Assembly (NCBI GenBank): GCA_946902875.1
Contig: OX336348.1
Span: 19,183,741-19,247,740, forward strand
Direction of reading: 5' to 3'
DNA: 64,000 nucleotides
DNA from: Nematopogon swammerdamellus
Taxonomy: Eukaryota > Arthropoda > Insecta > Lepidoptera > Adelidae
This document shows, one piece after another, positions 21,147-31,829 of this stretch. Within the stretch, counting starts at the first letter, position 1. Each line of letters opens with the position of its first letter. The position numbers and the translations under genes were made by a program. A model generated the notes under the pieces. The model saw only the letters and a list, made by a program, of their open reading frames with translations. It did no database searches and was not told where the DNA came from.

Positions 21147-21640
21147 ATAGGATAGGATAGGATAGGATAGCATAGCATAGCATAGCATAGCATAGCATAG
21201 CATAGCATAGTTTAGCATAGCATAGCATAGGATAGGATAGGATAGGATAGGATAGGATAGGATAGGATAGGATAGGATAGGATAGGATAGGATAGGATAG
21301 GATAGGATAGCATAGGATAGGATAGGATAGGATAGGATAGGATAGGATAGGATAGCATAGCATAGCATAGCATAGCATAGCATAGCATAGCATAGCATAG
21401 CATAGCATAGCATAGCATAGCATAGCATAGCATAGCATAGCATAGCATAGCATAGCATAGCATAGCATAGCATAGCATAGCATAGCATAGCATAGCATAG
21501 CATAGCATAGCATAGCATAGCATAGCATAGCATAGCATAGCATAGCATAGCATAGCATAGCATAGCATAGCATAGCATAGCATAGCATAACATAGCATAG
21601 GATAGGATAGGATAGGATAGGATAGGATAGAATAGGATAA
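21147..21640. repeat. Pentanucleotide satellite (GGATA/GCATA)n of copy 1
   Basis: About 98 pentamers in blocks: GGATA, GCATA, GGATA, a long GCATA block at about 21355-21595, then GGATA. Variants are clustered in runs rather than mixed. The minus strand is open in every frame because TATCC/TATGC repeats contain no stop codon. Confidence 0.95.
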
Positions 21641-21644
21641 AGTC

Positions 21645-22560
21645 TTTGAGAAGGTTTATCGTCTTCTTGAACGCAGCTCGGCCTTCGGCCTCGCCCATAG
21701 TTACTTACTGTCTTCGAGAAGGTTATTTGTCTACCTGAACGCAGCTCGGCTTTTGGCCTCGCCCATAGTTACTTACTGCCTTCGAGAAGGTTTATCGACT
21801 TCCTGAACGCAGCTCGGCCTTCGGCCTCGCCCATAGTTACTTACTGTCTTCGAGAAGGTTTATTGTCTTCTTGAACGCAGCTCGGCCTTCGGCCTCACCC
21901 ATAGTTACTTACTGTCTTCGAGAAGGTCATTTGTCTACCGGAACGCAGCTCGGCCTTCGGCCTCGCCTATAGTTACTTACTGTCTTCGAGAAGGTTTATG
22001 GTCTTCTTGAACGCAGCTCGGCCTTCGGCCTCGTCCATAGTTACTTACTGTCTTCGAGAAGGTTTATCGTCTTCCTGAACTGTCTTCGAGCAGGTTTATC
22101 GTCTTCCTGAACGCAGCTCGGCCTTCGGCCTCGCCCATAGTTACTTACTGTCTTCGAGAAGGTTATTTGTCTACCTGAACGCAGCTCGGCTTTTGGCCTC
22201 GCCCATAGTTACTTACTGCCTTCGAGAAGGTTTATCGTCTTCTTGAACGCAGCTCGGCCTTCGGCCTCGTCCATAGTTACTTACTGTCTTCGAGAAGGTT
22301 TATCGTCTTCCTGAACGCAGCTCGGCCTTCGGCCTCGCCCATAGTTACTTACTGTCTTCGAGAAGGTTTTTCGTCTTCCTGAACGCAGCTCGGCCTTCGA
22401 CCTCGCCCATAGTTACTTACTGTCTTCGAGAAGTTTATTCGTCTTCCTGAACGCAGCTCGGCCTTCGGCCTCACCGATAGTTACTTACTGTCTTCGAGAA
22501 GGTTTATGGTATTCTTAACCGCAGCTCGGCCTTCGGCCTCGCCCTCAGTTACTTACTTAT
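21645..22560. repeat. 68-bp minisatellite of copy 1, about 13 units
   Basis: The unit contains CTGTCTTCGAGAAGG, ACGCAGCTCGGCCTTCGGCC and CCCATAGTTACTTA. GGCCTTCGGCC can form a small stem. Unit variants (TTATCGTCTTCCT, TTATTTGTCTACC, CTTTTGGCC) recur in order, as in copies 2 and 3. Confidence 0.92.
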
Positions 22561-22597
22561 TCGAGAAGTTTTATTTATGTAATATTACTAAAAAGAA

Positions 22598-23361
22598 TGA
22601 AATAAAAAATAAAGTTTAAAAAACTGTAACCCGACTATGGAAAAAAGTAACTATTATTAAAAAAACTAAAAAAGTTTCAAAACCTTTACCATAAATAAAA
22701 TAAACTAAAAAGTAAGAAACAAGATATTTGGGAGCCATTGCAGTGCTTCCTTCGGACGTTGCTATCATCGTCTTATTGGGTAAGAGCAGTCTTTTGATTT
22801 TCCTGTTTATTTAGTTTTATTGAAGTCTTCTGGCAGTTTCACATTAATAACGTTATAATTAAATTGAAATGCCGTAGTCGTGCGTTGTCAGCTATAAAAA
22901 AAAATTATCTACTTAACTTTAAATATACGAAAATACTTTTCTTTAGGTTTCCGTATCCCGTACGGATTATATTTAATATTATATTTAAGCCTACGCCGTC
23001 TGTCTGTCTGTCTGTCCGTCCGTCTGTCTGTCCTACTGCTGTATCTTTGGAACCGTAATAGGTAGACAGTTGAAATTTTTACAGAATTATGTGTTATTTA
23101 CCTACTACTACTGAGTAACTCTAATGAATAAATGAAAGGTTATAGGATTATATTATTGTGGCCGATTGCTGTTGTATGAGTCGAGGCAAAATATTATCTT
23201 TACCTCCCTCCCTCATTCCCTCTTCCCCTCCATCACTCCTTCACTCCCTCACTCCCTCTCTTCCCCTTCCTCAGCGTGATCACAAAATTAACAACGAGAT
23301 GCCGTCAATCAAGCATAATTTTTTTTATAGCTGACAACGCACGACTACGGCATTTCAATTT
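22598..23361. repeat. Foldback module of copy 1 (left arm, spacer, remnant of right arm)
   Basis: The left arm runs from AAATAAAGTTTAAAAAACTG through GGCAGTTTCACATTAATAAC to GTTGTCAGCTATAAAAA (22905). The spacer holds a (GTCT)n microsatellite and a CT-rich patch. The right arm restarts at 23322 (TTTTTATAGCTGACAAC) and breaks off at 23361. Confidence 0.8.
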
Positions 23362-23566
23362 GAAGACAAGCATTCATGCTGTGGCCAAAGAGTTTGTATT
23401 ACGTGAGCGCAGCGACGTAACACAAACTCTTTATGTATTATTAATAATTTTATTATTTTTGACTTTTCCTATAGTAGAATAATTTTATAAGAAATTGTAA
23501 AATTGTACGAAACTACTCCATTGGAAATAAATGATTTGACTTTGACTTTGACTTTGACTTTGCGCC
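23362..23566 (+). repeat. LINE 3' end with (TTTGAC)n tail
   Basis: The segment ends GGAAATAAATGA followed by TTTGACTTTGACTTTGAC at 23534-23562, the microsatellite tail of a CR1/Jockey-type LINE. Only the 3' part is present, directly after the truncated foldback element. Confidence 0.5.
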
Positions 23567-23593
23567 ATTGTGCATTCATCCCATATGATGATT

Positions 23594-24480
23594 TTACTTA
23601 CTACCAAAACTTTGGCTATTGCTGAGTTTTTCGCAATGTTGCGTGTCGGTCGTTTCTTCAGTCGTTTGAAGATTTAATGGCAATTTCAACACCGAATGAG
23701 TCGTTCGGCATGCTTCTAGCAACGTGGCCGCTATACCAGAAGAAGCAACTGCTACAATGTCGGATCTCGCACGAACAGTGGCTAAAATCAATGACATGAG
23801 GAATTTCTTCCCAGTTCCACCGGGCGCATCGAGGAAAAATAAGCCACCATTTCCATCATCGTACACTTCCATCTGTTGGGGGTTCAACAGTGGTACATTC
23901 GTTCGAACTGATTCTTTCAACGCATCTCGATGATATTCACTTTAACGTTCCAATTCTCTATTGAAGGCGTCGCGTCGTCCATACCACAGATTACTTAATA
24001 GTTCCATACCACGATTTGGCGTTGGCATTCCTAACTTTACTAACAAACTGCCGCACATGAGGTAACACAATATGTCTTCGATCAAAAGCAAAGCCTGGTT
24101 ATGTATCTCCTCATTCACCTCGAGATCGGGATTCCCTGAACTGACACGAATTCGATGTGAAATATCTTCTGACATGTCATCCTTGTATTAATTGTTCCAC
24201 AGTTCACGTGGATTCTATGGGAAGCATGTGCGTATCTGACTTGGAGATGCAGAAAAAATTGCTTCAGCGATTCTCATGTCCCAATGAGTATCGTTCTCAA
24301 GCAAATTGAGCTGTTGACATGCAGCACGAAATGTTGGGCACGCTACACCATTAATAGTTCGAAGTGATTCAAATGATATCGGCCCACGAAAATTCACCAG
24401 CAACAACCGCAAGTATATAGAAGCATTCGTCATTCTTCGGATGAACTGTGTAAATGCCACCAAGGGCATCATTTTTTAAT
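23594..24480 (-). pseudogene. Degenerate Helitron Rep/helicase (Pif1-like helicase region)
   Basis: Read from 24472 to 23594 on the minus strand, three frames carry consecutive pieces of a Helitron helicase. 24472-24215 has YLRLLLVNFRGP, ACQQLNLLENDTHWD and PSQIRT. 24175-23942 has NQALLLIEDILC and LGMPTPNR. 23920-23594 has LNPQQMEVYD, FFLDAPGGTGKKF (Walker A), VASSGIAATLL and LKLPLNL. Stops and frameshifts separate the pieces, and the Walker A Thr/Ser after GK is replaced by Lys, so it is dead. The N-terminal Rep (HUH) domain and the 3' CTRR hairpin were not found. Confidence 0.82.
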
Positions 24481-24699
24481 ACAACGCCATGTTTGTTTGT
24501 TTCTGTCGTGTATCCGAGTTGGTGTTGTAATAAAAAAACCGTTCCATGATAAATGTATGAGAAAATTTTTATTTTTTTATTTTACCATATTTTTATAGCC
24601 TATATGTTATTCGGGACGAAGGTATATCTAACAAATCAAAGATCATAAAAATCGGTTCACCCGTTCTTGCGTTATAAATGTTGTAACTAACACGACTTT

Positions 24700-25139
24700 C
24701 TTTTATATACAGGTTGTTCGGCACATGAACCGACAAAATTTTTTTGTAGGTAAGTGGGGTCTTTTGCAACGTTTTGATCTATGACACCTTTTGTCAGATG
24801 TCACGTGGTATCGAGATACGATTTTATTTCTTTATTTTTGAAAATTACCAAAATCCCAGTCAGGCGCAGAGAAAGAACAGAACGACAAAATTAGGGATAA
24901 TTTGCAAGAGTGCCCGCCGCGCGACCGGTACATGTTCTAAATTTGAGAATGCTCTTGAAAACGTTCTCAATACGGGAAGCGACCACCGATTAGTGCCCGT
25001 GTTGTCGTTCTGTTCTGTCCCTGTGCCTAATTTTGACCACATAGTGAATTATTTGTATGACATGTGGTATATCGTTGGAAAGGGCGTAAACTAGCGAACT
25101 TTTTAAAAGAATTCTGTATATAGATTTATATATAATATA
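24700..25139. other. Unassigned repeat-like stretch with a weak inverted repeat
   Basis: AGAACAGAACGACAA (24876-24890) pairs with TTGTCGTTCTGTTCT (25002-25016) about 110 bases away. No gene motif; the ORFs on both strands are unremarkable. Confidence 0.35.
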
Positions 25140-25222
25140 TAGATTTAATGCATCGAAGAATAAAAATAAATGTTTCATCATTGTTTTATTTTCATTTACA
25201 CAATAGCAAAAAATTTTACATA
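25140..25222 (+). repeat. Interspersed repeat, left half of an interrupted copy
   Basis: TTTAATGCATCGAAGAATAA to CACAATAGCAAAAAA matches 49825-49900. The matching continuation of that copy (TGTATTCATAA ... GAGTAGGCAAG, TTATTATTATACAA) is found at 27648-27692. The two TA-flanked elements in between therefore interrupted this copy. Confidence 0.7.
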
Positions 25223-25224
25223 TA

Positions 25225-25864
25225 CACGGTGAACAAAAAACCTGTCGAACACCCGAAGGCAGGAAGTACAGTTTCAGATACTGAATCGGATAGGCTAGTT
25301 TTTTGTTATAATTCGGACAAAATTTTTCAATTAAAAAATCTAATTAGTATCACGACCTTTTACTTCTATCCAAAATTCTTTACTCTAGGCGGCGGCGGCG
25401 GCGCGGCGGCGCGCAACACAAAGCGCCTGCCGCGCCGGTGTCATAAATTATCTTTAGCGTTTTTTTATGTCTTTAATGAAATTCTTTGTAAAGAAATTTG
25501 CCGATTTGGATTATTTTTGTCTTCTGTGCTGAAAATGAAGTCGGTAAGTGCTTTGAGGTCAGTTAGTGTGCAACAAACTATTATTTTGTATACCTAATAA
25601 GTTTTACATTATTACCTAGGTAGGTAACTAGAAAACTGCTATCACGTGCTTAAGACATATGGTAGTAGGGTTTAACTTCACCTCACTGTTATGATGGCAT
25701 GCAGACATAATTTAGTTGTTTAAATACATCTTGATACTTTAGGAATATTGAAAAAGGTCAAATTTTCATTAGAATTTTGAAAAAAAAAAACTAGCCTATC
25801 CGATTCAGTATCTGAAACTGAACTTCCTGCCTTCGGGTGTTCGACAGGTTTTTTGTTCACCGTG
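25225..25864. mobile_element. 640-bp TIR element with TA target duplication
   Basis: The ends CACGGTGAACAAAAAACCTG and its complement start an inverted repeat of about 80 bp (it includes CGAACACCCGAAGGCAGGAA and ACTGAATCGGATAGGCTAG). TA lies on both sides (25223-25224, 25865-25866). The core has a (GGC)n patch near 25389-25410 and no transposase. It is a MITE-like non-autonomous element. Confidence 0.75.
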
Positions 25865-25866
25865 TA

Positions 25867-27639
25867 TAAGGTCTTTCATTAGTAGGTAACTTTACGCTAA
25901 GGGGTGTATGTGTGTGTATGAGATACTGATCACGTTCCCATACACATTTTTAGGGTTCCGTACCTCAAAGGAGGAAAAAACGGAACCCTTATAGGATCAC
26001 TTTGTTGTCCGTCTGTCTGGCTGGCTGGCTGTCTGTCTGTCAAGACCTTTTTTCTCAGGAACGGGTAGAGGTATCAAGTTGAAATTAATATAAAATACTA
26101 AGGTCTACGTTTCCTCGGAGGTGTAAAAAAGTTAAGCTTCTAGGTCAACGCAATCACTAGATACGCCCATTTAAGTCACATATTTTGCTACCGGCAAATC
26201 AAATCAAAACCTATAGAGTACTTCCCGTTAACCTAGAATCATGAAATTTTGTAGGAAGTAAGGTCTCACAGCACAAGTAAAGGAAATTGTAAATTTATGG
26301 TTATGTGACATAAAAAAAATTGATTGTTTGTTTTGTATGTCAAGGTCCCTTTTCTCAGGAATGGATCAAAATAACAAATTGAAATTAATACGAAATACTA
26401 AGATCTACGATCTCTATAAGGTGTAGAATATTAAAGCTTCTAAATCAACGCAATCAAAAGATACGGTCCTCTATGTCATATTTCATACTCGCAAACTCAC
26501 TCCAATCAAATCAAAACCTATAGGGTATTTCCCGACAACCTAGAATCATAAAATTTGGTAAAAAGTAAGATCTTATAGCCCAAGTAAAGGAAAAAATCCG
26601 AAAATTGTAAAATTGTAGTTATAGACATTTAAAAAAAAATTTTTGTTTTGTATGTCAATGACCCTTTTTCTCAGGAACGGATCAAGATAACAATTTGAAA
26701 TTAATACCAAATACTAAGATCTACGATCTCTTTAGGGTGTATAAAATGCAAGCTTCTAAATTAACGCAATCAAAAGATACGGCCATCTATGTCAGATTTC
26801 ATACTCGCAAACTCACTCCAATCAAATCAAAACCTATAGGGTATTTCCCGCCAACCTAGAATCATAAAATTTGGTAAAAAGTAAGGTCTCATAGCACACG
26901 TAAAGGAAAAAATCCTAAAATTTTAATCTTGTAGTTATATATTAAAAAAAATTTGCTTGTTTTGTGTGTCAAGATCCCTTTTCTCAGTAATGAAATGAGT
27001 CAAGATATCAAATTGAAATTAATATGAAATACTAACGTCTGCGATCCCTTCGAGTTATAGAAAATGAAAGCTTCTAAATCTATATAATCAAAAGATACGG
27101 CTATATATGGCAAATTTTAATACTTACTTGCAAACTCACTCAAATGAAATCAAATGCTATAGGGTACTTACCGTTACGTTGACCTAGAGTAATGAAATTT
27201 GGCAAGAAGCAAGGTCTCACATCACAAGTAAATAAAAAATAAAAAAACAAAATTGTAGATATGTCGTTAAATATATCATATAAGAAATATATTTTTGTAT
27301 ATTTCTACTCCACGAATACCGCACAGTCAAACCATTGCTGCAGTGTTTATTTAGGCGGTTCGTGATTTTCCAAAATAATTGTTTTTGTACATAATACAAA
27401 TATATTGAGTGATGCTGATGATACGGAACCCTCGGTGCGCGAGTCCAACTCACACTTGCCGACTTTTTTTTTTACGATATCAAATACCTACCCATGCTAT
27501 GAAATAATTGTTCAATAAACTATTATTTTAGTAGGATAGGTATTTGATATCGTAAAAAAAATATGGGTATGGGAACGTGATCAGTATCTGATACACATAC
27601 ACCCCTTAGCGTAAAGTTACCTACTAATGCAAGACCTTA
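25867..27639. mobile_element. 1.77-kb TIR element with TA target duplication and an internal nested repeat
   Basis: Inverted ends of about 75 bp: TAAGGTCTTTCATTAGTAGG at the left, complement at 27565-27639, with CTTTACGCTAAGGGGTGTATG and GATCACGTTCCCATAC inside. TA at 25865-25866 is shared with the preceding element; TA at 27640-27641 closes it. Within it, 25950-27465 is another repeat with AGGGTTCCGTACC and GATACGGAACCCTCGGTGCG ends. Confidence 0.72.
25950..27465 (+). repeat. GGTTCCGTACC-type element with four about 310-bp tandem units
   Basis: Four units begin near 26040, 26340, 26654 and 26968, each with CTTTTCTCAG, TTGAAATTAATA, ATACTAAG and AGATACGG landmarks. Spacings are 300, 314 and 314 bases. 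The terminal GGTGCGCGAGTCCAACTCAC and the T-run at 27466 match a very common lepidopteran repeat. It sits inside the 25867-27639 element. Confidence 0.7.
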
Positions 27640-27647
27640 TATATTTG

Positions 27648-27692
27648 TATTCATAAAGAGTAGGCAAGTAGGTACCACTTATTATTATACAA
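27648..27692 (+). repeat. Right half of the interrupted repeat copy
   Basis: TGTATTCATAAAGAGTAGGC and TTATTATTATACAA correspond to 49921-49960, continuing the copy that begins at 25140. Confidence 0.6.
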
Positions 27693-27724
27693 TGAAATAA
27701 ATTGTATGTTCATTATTTTTTTTC

Positions 27725-27955
27725 ATGTAATCCGGTATGGGTGGCAGAGTCGGAGGGGCCAAAGCACATGCTTCGACCAGCCAATATCACCTCCGAGAAG
27801 GTAGGCGCCGCACCGGAGACTTCCCTGGATTGCTGGCTATACTGGAGTAGAGGAGAACACAACCGAGGCTGCTATGCGGCCATCTTACATCCAGTACGGT
27901 GGTATCAACCCAGTCGGCTACAAATTGAGCCTACCACCTAGTAAGGGCCAAGGGA
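27725..27955 (-). repeat. SINE family B copy, body only
   Basis: Reverse-strand match to 3700-3935: GGGGCCAAAGCACATGCTTC, CACCTCCGAGAAGGTAGG and GAGCCTACCACCTAGTAAGG. Confidence 0.6.
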
Positions 27956-28029
27956 ATACTAGCATGTAGTATCTATGTTCTATACATTGTATTGTATATT
28001 ATATGGTTATGCACCGTGTTTTTTGTACC

Positions 28030-28140
28030 GTGTGGGGCCGGTACTTTAAAAGAATAGCCCCACTGCATCTCTCCCCGTGTATGTCGTAAAAGGCGACTAA
28101 GGGATATGGCTCCCTTCTTATATTACTAGGTGGTGGGGTT
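28030..28140 (+). repeat. Short interspersed repeat (CCGTGTGGGGCCGGTACTT family), copy 1
   Basis: Shared with 29880-29970: AAAAGAATAGCCCCACTGCA, CCCGTG, ATGTCGT, AAGGCGACTAAGGGATA. Probably a SINE or LINE end common in moths. Confidence 0.6.
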
Positions 28141-28149
28141 TCACCCCAC

Positions 28150-28385
28150 AACCTGGGGGTGGTGGCACCAAGTTCACCCGGTGTTATGGGCTGACATCAC
28201 GGATGTTGTAGGTGATGTAGCCAACCGTGTCAGTTTCCATAAAAAAAAAATTATGTTTGAATTTTATGCATTGAATACATACATACATAGCGTCATGCCT
28301 GTTTCCCGGTGCGGTAGGCAGAGACAACGGATCTCCACGCGCCACGATCACCTCTCACGACACACCTCTGCTACCTCTTCCACTC
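28150..28385 (+). repeat. SINE family A 3' part followed by the ACATAGCGT repeat
   Basis: 28150-28250 has GTTCACCCGGTGTTATGGGC through CCAACCGTGTCAGTTTCC and an A-run. 28268-28385 is the second copy of the repeat at 16690-16795 (CATAGCGTCATGCCTGTTTC, TCTCCACGCGCCAC). Confidence 0.65.
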
Positions 28386-28464
28386 CCATTATGCTCTCCA
28401 TGCATGCTCGTCGGTTACGGGTACTATCTACGCACTTGACCATTTTTGAGCACATGCCCGATCT

Positions 28465-28594
28465 GCAGGTCTATTCTTGTAAATTCTGACAGCGGAATCA
28501 GCGCTGTTGTGGCGCTGAGAGCCACTTACCAAAGTGGCTCTCAGCGCCACAACTGCGCTGATTCCGCTCTCAGAATTTACAAGAATAGACCTGC
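28465..28594. mobile_element. 130-bp near-perfect palindrome (hairpin MITE)
   Basis: Arms of about 63 bp starting GCAGGTCTATTCTTGTAAAT pair with their complement, with only four unpaired bases at the centre (28528-28531) and few mismatches. The RNA or single-strand form would be a long hairpin. No coding content. Confidence 0.8.
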
Positions 28595-28989
28595 TGGTCC
28601 AGGTACGTGCGTAATAATAGGTATGTACGTTACATGTAGGTATATTATTTATTAATAATAATAACACTGGTATTCCTTCTCCCTTTCGCTTGCACTATCC
28701 ATGCTTCCTTCTCTGTATTTTATGCCTCATCCATCACCCAAAGGTTGACTGGAAGAAATCACTTGTAGTTATAAGTCCGCCTTTGCCCACTCCTGTATTT
28801 TTTGTTTCTTGTCGTGTAAGGTTCTTCTTTCAAGTGTGTGCAAAGCAAATAATAAAGAGTTTATAATCTTTTCTATTAATACAGATCCCCCCTCCCCGAC
28901 CAGATATGAAACCCTGACGTAAGGCGCCAGCGCAGGCATTCCAGTAACTCTAGGTTACTAATGCTGGTCGACAACACTTTATTTACACC

Positions 28990-29256
28990 TTTGCATATCT
29001 TAATAATAATCAACTTAAGTGTAATAATAAGTATCTGGATCTGCAGCACGAGGTTACCAAAATGTGGCCCGTCGACTCGACGATCGTTGTGCCCATAGTC
29101 GTATCGGCGCATGGGCTGATAGCGAAGAGCCTCGATGATCACCTTAAGATGCTCTCGCTGAGTGGTTGGGTCAAGGGCCAGATCCATAAGGCAGCCCTGC
29201 TCGAAGCTGCACGCATCGTCCGGAGGTTTCTCTCTTTGGGACCCGACCATCGGTAA
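28990..29256 (+). pseudogene. 3' end of a LINE reverse-transcriptase ORF
   Basis: The open frame ending at 29256 reads KYLDLQHEVTKMW, then TIVVPIVVSAHGLI, KSLDDHL and EAARIVRRFLSL. This is the C-terminal tail pattern (VVPIVVSATG...K.L...L...ARIVRKFL) of several insect LINE ORF2 proteins. The catalytic domains are missing, as expected for a 5'-truncated copy. The GC-rich 3' UTR (CCGCCGCCGGTGG) follows to about 29295. Confidence 0.6.
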
Positions 29257-29299
29257 CCTGGTTCGCCCCGCCGCCGGTGGTGGAAGCTCCGTTTATATT

Positions 29300-29835
29300 T
29301 TTATTTATATTAATTTTAGGTATATTAACATTGAAAATGTTTTTTCGATCGCGTTGGTAGGGCACCCATTTCAAGGAAAAGGGCGACATCGCCCTGGTGT
29401 CGTGAATGTTACAGCTACGTGGATGATTGGGGTGTCAAAAGAGGCGTCTCGGCGAGGGCTATAATATGGCGTATATTTTTTTTTTTGAAAAGTCAAAAAC
29501 TCTTTTAAAAAAAAAATGTCGAAAAATGACGTGATTTTTTGGTGTCTTCTCTTATTGAATCGGCGATTTCTCGAAAACGAAAAACGATATCGAAAAAATG
29601 AAAGAAGCCCTCGGGGTATTGAGTTGGGCTACAATTTGCAAAAAAACGGGACCTCGCTATCTCTCACGGTCTAGACTGTAGCTTATCCTTTATGCGGCGG
29701 AATTTTGAATACCGCGGGAGGTAGGTATGTGCGGCGCGCGGACTAATCTGAGTAGTAACATTAAAGTTTATGATTTTTACATATAAATATAATATTAATA
29801 AAATATAAAAATAAAATAATAATAATGTAAAATAT
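29300..29835. other. Unassigned stretch
   Basis: Contains GGGCGACATCGCCCTGG near 29380 and A/T-rich DNA with no motif I recognise. Confidence 0.3.
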
Positions 29836-29838
29836 TAT

Positions 29839-29861
29839 TTAGGTTAGGTTAGGTTAGGTTA
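29839..29861 (+). repeat. Interstitial (TTAGG)4 telomere-type repeat
   Basis: Four exact copies of the insect telomeric pentamer TTAGG, plus TTA. It may be chance in AT-rich DNA, a repair scar or part of a retroelement. Confidence 0.6.
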
Positions 29862-29879
29862 TTTGTTACTTTAGTTAGA

Positions 29880-29970
29880 CATACCGTGTGGGGCCGGTAC
29901 TTAAAAAGAATAGCCCCACTGCATCTCTGCCCGTGCATGTCGTAAGAGGCGACTAAGGGATAAGGACAAG
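29880..29970 (+). repeat. Short interspersed repeat (CCGTGTGGGGCCGGTACTT family), copy 2
   Basis: Matches 28030-28140 through GCGACTAAGGGATA. Confidence 0.6.
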
Positions 29971-30589
29971 ATACTGCGCTAAAGGCGACAGGGTAGCCAC
30001 TTCTCACCTTGGCGCAGTCCTTCCACCTAGTCATGCAGCAGGTGGGTTCTTTGTGTCTTACTTGCTGCTTGATAGTTGTCTTGTCCGTATACTGTGCTGA
30101 ACGTGGTGGTCGGTGTTGTGCTGTAATTTACCAGAGTCCTTATAGCACAACACCGATTACTCTGCTTACCCTGATTGTCGGGATACAGCGTGTGTTATGT
30201 ATGTATGTGTATGTTAGACATAATGTCAAGCTTATCTCTTTTTCTGTCCAAATCTTAGTTTACATTTCTTAAGCTGCTTGTGTTTTTGAAAAATAATAAA
30301 AAATATATAAATGTAATACTTTTTTTTTATTTTGTTGCGTCCATTTTCAATACACCTCGAAGGTCGTGTAATGCACGAGATCTGTGAGTTTTTGTATTTT
30401 TAACGTTGTATATGTAAAGTTAATGTAAATATTATAAATGTGTAAATAAGCACTTACTTTGCTACTCGTAAATTATAGTTAGTTACCAAGAAATAAAAAA
30501 CAAACATTCGATTTATCTATAAGTAATCGACGGATAAGATATCGCATTGGCGAATTCTAGATAACCGACAGACGTCAGGGGTGGCTCAG

Positions 30590-30775
30590 TTCATTCAGTT
30601 TTAGTTTATTTATTGATTCATTGTTGGTGGTTCGGTCATGTTGGGAGAGTGGACGATAGAAAAACTGCTTTCACAAGGTAAGCACTCTGTGCTCACAAAG
30701 GACCTTAAACCTCCAAAGACGTATCGTTGGTTCATTGAGCCTGTTTTATCGCTACTACTATGGCCGCTGCTCTGA
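30590..30775 (+). CDS. Possible first exon behind an initiator motif
   Basis: CATTCAGTTTTAG near 30592 is an insect initiator-like sequence. About 45 bases on, ATG 30638 opens MLGEWTIEKLLSQ, directly followed by a good donor (CAAG|GTAAGC). Read through, the frame continues to a hydrophobic end and stops at 30773-30775. I do not recognise the peptide. AATAAA at about 30936 could end a short transcript, and the whole stretch could equally be an LTR or other repeat. Confidence 0.22.
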
Positions 30776-31829
30776 CGAACTTGCTTCCCTTATCCCTCCT
30801 CCTCCTGTTCGCCTCCGCCGAACCGGCCATACTCTCGCGGAACAACCCTTTGTAGTCGACAGAATTTTTTTTAATAACTATTCTCAAAATGTATGGATTT
30901 AGTTTAGTAGTTATTTGTTAATTTCATATTGTGCAATAAATATATTTTCATATTAAATTAAAAAGCCGTAGAACAAAAGTTGTTCTATTTCACGTACAGA
31001 ATCACCCCCTTTCGGGTTTTATGGTTTGCAACACCGTGTATAATCAATCAATCAATACATGTTACCGTAACACAATGTTACCATAAACACCCGAAATCAG
31101 TAAGAACCGTTTTTACTAGTAAATACGCGAAGTAGGTATCTAAGAGCATCAGAAACAACGCATTTTTTACTAGTAAGAACCCGTTCTTACTGAGGCAGTT
31201 AGGTAAATTCCGAGTAAGATGATTACATCGGCTTTTTACTAAATGGATATCAGTAAATATCCTAACCGAAACATCCGATGCGGCTAGCTACGTCTTCTTT
31301 GCCCTCGGAAATAATTGACAATTTAGAAAGAGAAAATTATTTAGAGAAAATCATAGCCGAAGCATAGTTGGTTAAACCAGTCTCACTTTACTATGCCCGA
31401 AGGAAACCAAAGCAGCCATATTTATATAACTAAGTATTCCCTTTTTTATTTTATTAATTTAATTTTAATTGAAGCAAATGTATCAATAGCGACTTCTGTA
31501 ATGATAGCCAGGGTACAGCTACGAGTTCCATGGATAAACATCCATGATCACATTCCATGAATAAATGTCAATGTTCCAAGTATACACAACGAACAGTGAA
31601 ACATTCAGTGTAGATAAACATTGGAAAAACTGAAATTATATTTAGAAAACAGTAAGATTTTTTCCGAAATTTGGTATTTCTGAAATTTCACATTTTTATT
31701 TTGCACACCCTAATCGCGACTACTGATTAAAGGGCACAAACAGATAACAAAAAATATCTATGCAACAACGATGATAATTGATATGATAACATAATATATT
31801 GCGTTGTAGTTTCTCTATCCTCGCTATTA

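Larger units (their letters stand above)
20712..23361. mobile_element. Tandem-satellite foldback element, copy 1 (3'-truncated)
   Basis: It begins ACCCGACTATGGCAGAGCC after a T-run, like copies 2 (38479) and 3 (57063). The order is a left unique segment (20712-21146), a pentamer array, a 68-bp minisatellite, a left inverted arm (about 22598-22905) and a spacer (to 23321). Only 40 bases of the right arm remain (23322-23361) before the junction with a LINE tail, so the right end is lost. No transposase is visible in any of the three copies. Confidence 0.8.

Noticed and set aside
22864..23058. 64-aa ORF MKCRSRALSAIKKN (also 44786-44980, and in part 59989-60234)
   Set aside because: It lies in the arm and spacer of the foldback element and reads through a (GTCT)n microsatellite. 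Its repetition reflects the repeat, not selection.
30360..31010. Solo LTR containing the 30590-30775 exon candidate
   Set aside because: An initiator, AATAAA and TG...CA-like ends are present, but no target duplication or primer-binding site could be found.
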